Shown: positions 7,043 through 10,411 of the stretch, piece by piece
Layout of the letters: every line of letters starts with the position of its first letter
Numbering within the stretch: position 1 is the stretch's first letter
DNA from: an uncultured bacterium
Lineage (GTDB): Bacteria > Verrucomicrobiota > Lentisphaeria > Victivallales > UBA1829
Length of the DNA stretch: 10,411 nucleotides
Assembly: GCA_900549415.1 (NCBI GenBank)
Contig: URNX01000073.1
Span: forward strand, 1-10,411
Reading direction: 5' to 3'
Program-made: the position numbers and the translations under genes
Notes under the pieces: model-generated
Seen by the model: the letters and a program-made list of their open reading frames with translations, nothing else
What the model was told of the DNA's origin: nothing
The model's database searches: none

Positions 7043-7936
7043 ATGAATAAAATTGAGGTTTTGAATTTCGGGTCGCTGAATATCGACCATGTATATCAGG
7101 TTCCGCATTTTGTGGCTCCGAAGGAGACTCTTTCCTGCATGGAGTATGCGCAGTTTGCAGGCGGAAAGGGATTGAACCAGTCGGTTGCTCTCGCCCGTGC
7201 CGGCGTGCGGACCGCTCATGCGGGGAAAATCGGGCCGGACGGCGCGTTTCTGGAAGAGACTTTGAAGCTGGCGGGCGTGGATACACAGTTTCTCATTCAC
7301 GGAGCCTTGCCGACCGGACACGCGATTATTCAGGTGGATCGCGAAGGTCAGAACTGCATTCTGCTTTATCCCGGAGCGAACCGTGCGATTACCCAGGAGG
7401 AGATTGATTCCGTTCTGGAGTGTTTGGAGCCCGGAACCTGGATTTTGCTTCAGAATGAAATCAATGAAATTCCGTATCTGATGCGTGAGGCGAAAGCACG
7501 CGGTTTCCGGATAGCGATCAATCCCGCGCCCTGCGGACCGGAAGTTGCGGAATATCCGCTGGAACTTGCCGATGTGCTGTTTGTCAATGAAATCGAAGCC
7601 GCCCAGCTTTCCGGTCTGAACGGAACGCCGGATGAGATTCTGGATGTCCTCGTGAAGCGCTTTCCCGAATGCGAGATTGTCATGACGCTCGGCGGAGACG
7701 GTGCTGCATATGCGAAGGGCGCGAAGCGTTTCCGTGTGGCGTCGCCGGAAGTCGCAGTTGTGGATACGACCAGTGCCGGTGATACGTTTTCCGGATATTA
7801 TATCGCCGCAAAACAGCGGGGATACTCTCCTGAACGAGCAATGGAAACCGCCGCACTTGCCGGAAGCATTGCGGTCAGTCGCGCCGGAGCTGCCGTTTCA
7901 ATTCCGACAGCAGACGAAGTCTTCCGCGATATTTGA
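7043..7936 (+). CDS. Ribokinase/PfkB-family sugar kinase
   Basis: This 297-residue cytoplasmic kinase transfers phosphate from ATP to a sugar hydroxyl. The whole family length is present. The N-terminal GSLNIDHVYQVP matches the start of the ribokinase fold. FAGGKGLNQSVALARAG (Gly40-Gly41-Lys42-Gly43) is the first PfkB signature and sugar-site loop. NPAPCG, then FVNEIEAAQLSG and VMTLGGDG, are the ribokinase-type middle motifs. DTTSAGDTFSG (241-251) is the second signature with Asp247 as catalytic base and the anion hole before it. The NPAP and NE.EA motifs favour ribokinase-like substrates (ribose, deoxyribose or a related sugar or nucleoside) over fructose 1-phosphate, but the substrate is not provable here. 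The ATG has GAGGAG at 7028-7033. The gene is separated from the upstream cassette by a hairpin, and no transporter, isomerase or LacI regulator accompanies it. It may channel sugar released by the secreted enzyme; that is positional inference only. Confidence 0.92.
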   Translation: MNKIEVLNFGSLNIDHVYQVPHFVAPKETLSCMEYAQFAGGKGLNQSVALARAGVRTAHAGKIGPDGAFLEETLKLAGVDTQFLIHGALPTGHAIIQVDREGQNCILLYPGANRAITQEEIDSVLECLEPGTWILLQNEINEIPYLMREAKARGFRIAINPAPCGPEVAEYPLELADVLFVNEIEAAQLSGLNGTPDEILDVLVKRFPECEIVMTLGGDGAAYAKGAKRFRVASPEVAVVDTTSAGDTFSGYYIAAKQRGYSPERAMETAALAGSIAVSRAGAAVSIPTADEVFRDI

Positions 7937-8038
7937 GCACTCGCAAGCTCTCTAAACTGTGTAAATAAACAAAGGATCGATAATCGGTCAGAAATAAATG
8001 TGCGCAAAAAATCGGACACTCCCTCTCCGAAGGGAATC
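7937..8038. other. Convergent intergenic spacer
   Basis: This 102-base gap separates the end of the plus-strand kinase gene from the end of the minus-strand lipoprotein gene. Apart from the small hairpin with a T-run read on the minus strand (8006-8030), there is only a weak 5-pair dyad with one wobble pair near 7975-7989. No strong terminator for the kinase was seen. Confidence 0.5.
8006..8030 (-). terminator. Probable terminator of the lipoprotein gene
   Basis: Read on the minus strand, TCGGA (complement of 8026-8030) pairs with TCCGA (complement of 8012-8016) around a 9-base loop, and the 3' arm runs straight into TTTTTT (complement of 8006-8011). The stem is short (5 pairs), but position 8 bases past the stop codon and the T-run fit an intrinsic terminator. 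A competing 5-pair stem (8020-8024 with 8031-8035) overlaps it. Confidence 0.45.
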
Positions 8039-8599
8039 TTATGGTTTTATTTCAAAGGAATATTTTTTGAAATAATCTTCCAGAATTTTTCTATCCCTGT
8101 TATCATTATAGAAAGCTGTGTTCATATATACCCAATGAGAATATCGCAGGATTTTCAGCAAATCTGTTTTGCATGGTGGATTGTCGTGATAAAAAATGAT
8201 GCCAGCATGATTCCTTGCCTTCTTCGTTTCTGCGGGATCTCCATTTTTGACTTTATGAAGAAGGATTGTCGCCGGAGGGAATGTCTGTCCCGTAATGGAA
8301 AAGAAACTGCCGCGTGTGTATGTATGATGAAAAGCAGGATAATAGCCCAGTTTTCCAGCCCATAAACCAACGGTTTCTTTAACATTAATTTCTGCCATCC
8401 CCGCAGTATCCGTTGTGCTCAGCTGCTGGCGTGGACCGAGCGTAAGAATTTCATGGCAATATGCAAATACCAATGCATCGGAAACCGGATGTCCCGTATC
8501 TGCATCAAGGATGTATACTGAAGAAGCTCGACATGATGCGGTCAGCATCATGATACTTAGCGGAAGAAGAATGCAAATTAATTTTTTCCCCGCAAACAT
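8039..8599 (-). CDS. Putative small lipoprotein with a carboxypeptidase-regulatory-like beta domain; function unknown
   Basis: From the ATG at 8599 the product is 186 residues. It begins MFAGKKLICILLPLSIMML followed by TASC, a basic start, hydrophobic core and lipobox-like Cys23; Thr at -3 is not the best lipobox residue, so lipidation is likely rather than certain. Residues 28-75 (VYILDADTGHPVSDALVFAY, then TTDTAGMAEINV) resemble the D-x-x-TG-x-P-v-x-x-A...T-D-x-x-G pattern of carboxypeptidase-regulatory-like/transthyretin-type sandwiches found in surface proteins. The C-terminal half matches nothing I know. The ATG is preceded by GGAAAG five bases away; a longer reading from a TTG at 8680 has no binding site and would bury the signal peptide, so I reject it. 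The gene looks AT-richer than its neighbours. It follows the DtxR-type gene by 87 bases on the same strand without a strong terminator, so co-transcription is possible. Confidence 0.7.
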   Translation of the reverse strand: MFAGKKLICILLPLSIMMLTASCRASSVYILDADTGHPVSDALVFAYCHEILTLGPRQQLSTTDTAGMAEINVKETVGLWAGKLGYYPAFHHTYTRGSFFSITGQTFPPATILLHKVKNGDPAETKKARNHAGIIFYHDNPPCKTDLLKILRYSHWVYMNTAFYNDNRDRKILEDYFKKYSFEIKP

Positions 8600-8686
8600 A
8601 TGGGCTTTCCAATGCAGAATACTAGTGTTGAAGAAGCATGTGGTATCTTTCAATATCTGCAAAATTCTGCTTGCTCTCAAGATATC

Positions 8687-9379
8687 TTATTCTGCGGGGC
8701 GGAGCCAGATGTGTGTGGCGTCGGATTTGCGGAGCGAAAGACTGCTGCCCATGACTTTGATGCGCATGAGGTCGCCAAGCGGAGCGGTTCCTTCCATTTC
8801 GAGCAAAGTTCCGCTGACGAGACCGAGGTCGGCAAATTTTTTGATTCCACGCAGATTTTCCGCGACTTTCACGACAACGCCGCGGGCGCCAACGGGAAGC
8901 TGGTCGAGTGAAATCAGCTGTTCCTGCTCCGATGTTTCCGAATTGAGCTGGGGCAGTGTCTGATTCAGGTAGGCTCGGAGCTCCGCGCAGTCTTCTCGGA
9001 CGGCAATTGCTTCAGAAAGCAGGACGATGCGCGACATGACCTTTTCACCGATGATGTGTTCGACTTTGCAGGCGGCGTCGTTGGATTCATTCGCGGGGAG
9101 TTTCAGAATATCGCAGAAGAAATTGCGGAGCGCGTTGTGGCGGTGGCGGATCACCGCCGCCGTTTCCGCTCCGGCCGGAGTCAAAAAGACGGGAGAATGA
9201 GACTGGTAGTGAATCAGTCCGCGCGCGGAAAGCGCCTGAAGTGCATTGGTTACGGACGGCATCTTCACTTTCAGATGATCCGCAATCTCTTTCGTGTGCG
9301 CGTGTCCCTGTTCTTCAATAATTTCAGCAATAGCTTCCAGATAATCTTCAAGACTGCTGGATATGGTTGTATTCTTCAC
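8687..9379 (-). CDS. DtxR/MntR-family metal-dependent transcriptional repressor with FeoA-like domain
   Basis: This 230-residue protein is full length for the three-domain DtxR class. Residues 8-65 are the winged helix-turn-helix (LEDYLEAI, then TKEIADHLKVKMPSVTNAL). Residues 70-135 are the dimerisation and metal-binding domain, with RHRHNALRNFF and DAACKVEHIIG. Residues about 154-228 form a FeoA/SH3-like domain (LPVGARGVVVKV, LADLGLVSGT-like stretch at 182-191, DLMRIKVMGSSLSLR). Such proteins bind Fe2+ or Mn2+ and repress metal uptake genes. Aligned to known members, Cys104, Glu107 and His108 match DtxR Cys102, Glu105 and His106, while Asp12 and Glu15 match MntR Asp8 and Glu11. Of the second DtxR site, His81 is kept but the Glu83 and His98 equivalents are Arg85 and Asn100. 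The start is GTG with GGAG six bases upstream. No transporter gene is in the window, so the metal and regulon are open. Confidence 0.92.
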   Translation of the reverse strand: MKNTTISSSLEDYLEAIAEIIEEQGHAHTKEIADHLKVKMPSVTNALQALSARGLIHYQSHSPVFLTPAGAETAAVIRHRHNALRNFFCDILKLPANESNDAACKVEHIIGEKVMSRIVLLSEAIAVREDCAELRAYLNQTLPQLNSETSEQEQLISLDQLPVGARGVVVKVAENLRGIKKFADLGLVSGTLLEMEGTAPLGDLMRIKVMGSSLSLRKSDATHIWLRPAE

Positions 9380-9412
9380 GATTCTCTCCGTCCGGTATTA
9401 AATGCCAATATC

Positions 9413-9430
9413 AGAGACCAAATTGTCTCT
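9413..9430. promoter_or_regulatory. Perfect inverted repeat, candidate operator of the DtxR-type gene
   Basis: AGAGAC (9413-9418), spacer CAAATT, GTCTCT (9425-9430) is a perfect 6+6+6 dyad. It lies 33 bases upstream of the GTG start and just downstream of the best -10 candidate of that gene, a classic position for a repressor site. It does not match the DtxR consensus (TTAGGTTAGCCTAACCTAA) or the manganese-type boxes I know, so autoregulation is inference. Confidence 0.45.
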
Positions 9431-9439
9431 TATGATGAA

Positions 9440-9466
9440 GATATACCGCTTTTTCGTATTTTTCAA
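9440..9466 (-). promoter_or_regulatory. Possible promoter of the DtxR-type gene
   Basis: On the minus strand TTGAAA (complement of 9461-9466) is followed after 15 bases by TATATC (complement of 9440-9445). Spacing is slightly short. Transcription would begin around 9430-9434, at the edge of the dyad at 9413-9430, so a bound repressor would block it. Confidence 0.35.
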
Positions 9467-9488
9467 GTGCCGATCCGCAAAAAGGGCA

Positions 9489-10193
9489 TTATTTTGTGTG
9501 GAGAATGGAACTGAGCTCGAGAATCGGGAAAATCCAGCAGAGATATCCCGGTGCGGTGCGCAGATCCCAGGTGATGGCGGTGGTGCCGGAACCGAATTCG
9601 GGAACCAGAGAGATTTTCTCGCCGTCACGGAGGAAGCGTCCGGTTACAATCGAGCCGTTTTCGCGGATTTTTGCAAGAACAAAATCTTCGGATGAGGGGT
9701 AGTCGCCGCCGCCGATCAGGGCGTTCAGGGCAACCGGAAGCCCGGGAACTTCGTATTGAAGAGCAAAGTAGGAGGGTTTCGTTTCCGTGGAAAATCTGCA
9801 GGTGCGGGAATCTTTATGCCGGGTGATGAACTCGGCAATCGGTTCGATGGAGACGTCGAGATTTGCGATTTGATCCAATGTGAGCAGGGGCACGTCCGAT
9901 GGTTTGGGGACCGATGCGGCAAACGGTGAACGGAGCGAATAAAGCGCCTGCGGTTCGCGGAGAACTTTGTAATCGGGAGCGAGAAGACGTTCCTCCTCCG
10001 GCGTCAGGAACGGAAGAAGAGCCGGACGGATTTTCTTCATCCAGATGCGTCCGTTGATGTTCGGGCTTTTGCCGCTGAGCCAGAAAAGCACAGTGCTGTG
10101 AGCAACGCCCACCGCTTTTGCAAATTGAGAAACGTTGCCGTAAGCATCGATTGTGCGCTGCAATGCGTTCTTCACATCCTGTGTAACATTCAT
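9489..10193 (-). CDS. XRE-type helix-turn-helix regulator with degenerate S24/LexA-like C-terminal domain
   Basis: From the ATG at 10193 the product is 234 residues. Residues 8-60 form a Cro/C1-type helix-turn-helix: NVSQFAKAVGVAHSTVLFWL with turn and recognition helix at about 21-40. A charged linker (about 66-135) follows. The C-terminal part (about 140-205; SYFALQYEVPGLP, EDFVLAKIRENGSIVTGRFL, GEKISLVPEF) follows the strand order of S24/LexA-like repressor domains. The catalytic Ser of the GDSM motif and the Lys of the VKRL-like strand are both absent (the latter reads VTGRFL), and no Ala/Cys-Gly cleavage site is evident. It should therefore not self-cleave and may act as a ligand- or partner-controlled repressor. 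GAGGGA at 10202-10207 gives 8-base spacing to the ATG. A TTG at 10235 with AGGAG at 10243-10247 would add 14 residues and cannot be excluded. The gene ends 109 bases before the DtxR-type start. Target genes are unknown. Confidence 0.75.
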   Translation of the reverse strand: MNVTQDVKNALQRTIDAYGNVSQFAKAVGVAHSTVLFWLSGKSPNINGRIWMKKIRPALLPFLTPEEERLLAPDYKVLREPQALYSLRSPFAASVPKPSDVPLLTLDQIANLDVSIEPIAEFITRHKDSRTCRFSTETKPSYFALQYEVPGLPVALNALIGGGDYPSSEDFVLAKIRENGSIVTGRFLRDGEKISLVPEFGSGTTAITWDLRTAPGYLCWIFPILELSSILHTK

Positions 10194-10206
10194 GATCCCA
10201 GTCCCT

Positions 10207-10242
10207 CTATTTATAAAGATTCTGTTCTGCAGCAATAGACAT
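10207..10242 (-). other. Possible 11-codon leader ORF before the XRE regulator
   Basis: ATG at 10242 opens a frame encoding MSIAAEQNLYK that stops with TAG at 10207-10209. The stop overlaps the first base of the GAGGGA ribosome binding site of the downstream ATG, a layout that would permit translational coupling. Against it, the AGGAG directly abuts this ATG with no spacer and better suits the TTG seven bases on. Confidence 0.2.
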
Positions 10243-10257
10243 CTCCTGCTGTCGATT

Positions 10258-10285
10258 GTTGCCGGGTTGCCGACGCCTTATGCGT
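10258..10285. repeat. Short tandem repeat and dyad in the regulator leader
   Basis: GTTGCCG occurs twice (10258-10264 and 10266-10272), followed at once by the dyad ACGC (10273-10276) / GCGT (10282-10285) with a 5-base loop. This GC-rich island sits between the AT-rich upstream region and the regulator start. It could be part of the 5' leader or a binding site; nothing more can be said. Confidence 0.25.
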
Positions 10286-10301
10286 ATCCTGTAAAGAGAA
10301 G

Positions 10302-10411
10302 AATATAGTTGCTTTTTCTTTGATTAAAAGATTGAAAAAAATATTTTTTTGGTGTTTTTGAAATGATAAAAAAGGTTTTATTTATTAAAATTCTGAAGAG
10401 TTTGTATTGAA
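10302..10411. promoter_or_regulatory. Very AT-rich upstream region with possible promoters
   Basis: The last 110 bases are dominated by A- and T-runs. On the minus strand TATATT (complement of 10302-10307) is a good -10 candidate for the regulator gene, but no clear -35 lies 16-18 bases away. On the plus strand TTGAAA (10358-10363) with TATTAA (10383-10388, 19-base spacing) could start a divergent gene beyond the window. No coding frame with gene-like features is seen here. Confidence 0.3.

Noticed and set aside
8600..8680. TTG-initiated N-terminal extension of the lipoprotein
   Set aside because: No ribosome binding site precedes the TTG, and the extra 27 residues would sit before a normal lipoprotein signal peptide starting at the ATG at 8599.
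8600..8686. Terminator between the DtxR-type gene and the lipoprotein gene
   Set aside because: Only short AT-rich pairings (CTTG-AGAG-CAAG and ATATCT/AGATAT) without a proper T-run were found.
8000..8963. Plus-strand open frames at 8000-8365 and 8415-8963
   Set aside because: They are antisense to the lipoprotein and DtxR-type genes, whose minus-strand products have a signal peptide and family motifs. The plus-strand translations show none.
9056..9702. Plus-strand open frames across the DtxR-type and XRE genes (9056-9514, 9402-9695, 9496-9702)
   Set aside because: They cross the intergenic region and antisense coding DNA and show no domain pattern; they are shadows.
10258..10411. Possible CRISPR-like or origin-type iterons in the repeat and AT-rich end
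   Set aside because: Only two 7-base repeats and homopolymer runs are present; no spaced repeats, DnaA boxes or cas/rep genes are seen.

Overview
The window looks like a chromosomal segment of a Lentisphaerota bacterium (Victivallis-like). That placement is an inference from style: a pseudopilin beginning FTLIELLVVVAIIAILAGMLLPAL with a degenerate H-Xn-DG motif near its C-terminus, sitting directly beside secreted LamG and glycoside-hydrolase-2-like proteins, in moderately GC-rich genes rich in CCGGA/GGAAC words. No rRNA, tRNA, CRISPR array, transposase or phage structural gene was seen.

Layout. (1) Positions 95-6911, plus strand: a three-gene exported-protein cassette made of a pseudopilin-like protein, a small single-domain LamG lectin-like protein, and a 1,775-residue LamG + GH2-like multidomain enzyme. 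Gaps are 46 and 15 bases, each gene has a good ribosome binding site, and a GC-rich hairpin follows the last gene. (2) Positions 7043-7936, plus strand: a ribokinase/PfkB-family sugar kinase with its own leader region, which contains three alternating TGAAAAA words. (3) Positions 8039-8599, minus strand: a small AT-richer putative lipoprotein of unknown function. (4) Positions 8687-9379, minus strand: a DtxR/MntR-type metal-dependent repressor with a C-terminal FeoA-like SH3 domain; a perfect inverted repeat lies just upstream. (5) Positions 9489-10193, minus strand: an XRE-type DNA-binding protein whose C-terminal half resembles the S24/LexA fold but lacks the self-cleavage residues. (6) Positions 10236-10411: a regulatory region ending in a very AT-rich stretch.

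How the parts may work together. The cassette probably serves polysaccharide binding and breakdown outside the cytoplasm. The two LamG modules are clearly paralogous, so one is a free binding protein and the other is fused to the putative glycosidase. The kinase could phosphorylate a sugar released by such an enzyme, but it has a separate leader and no transporter is present, so that link is only positional. The minus-strand genes form a separate metal-response and regulatory neighbourhood.

Most worth a second look are the pseudopilin-lectin-glycosidase cassette, the altered acid/base motif in the GH2-like barrel, the mixed DtxR/MntR metal site with the dyad upstream of its gene, and the cleavage-dead LexA-like regulator.
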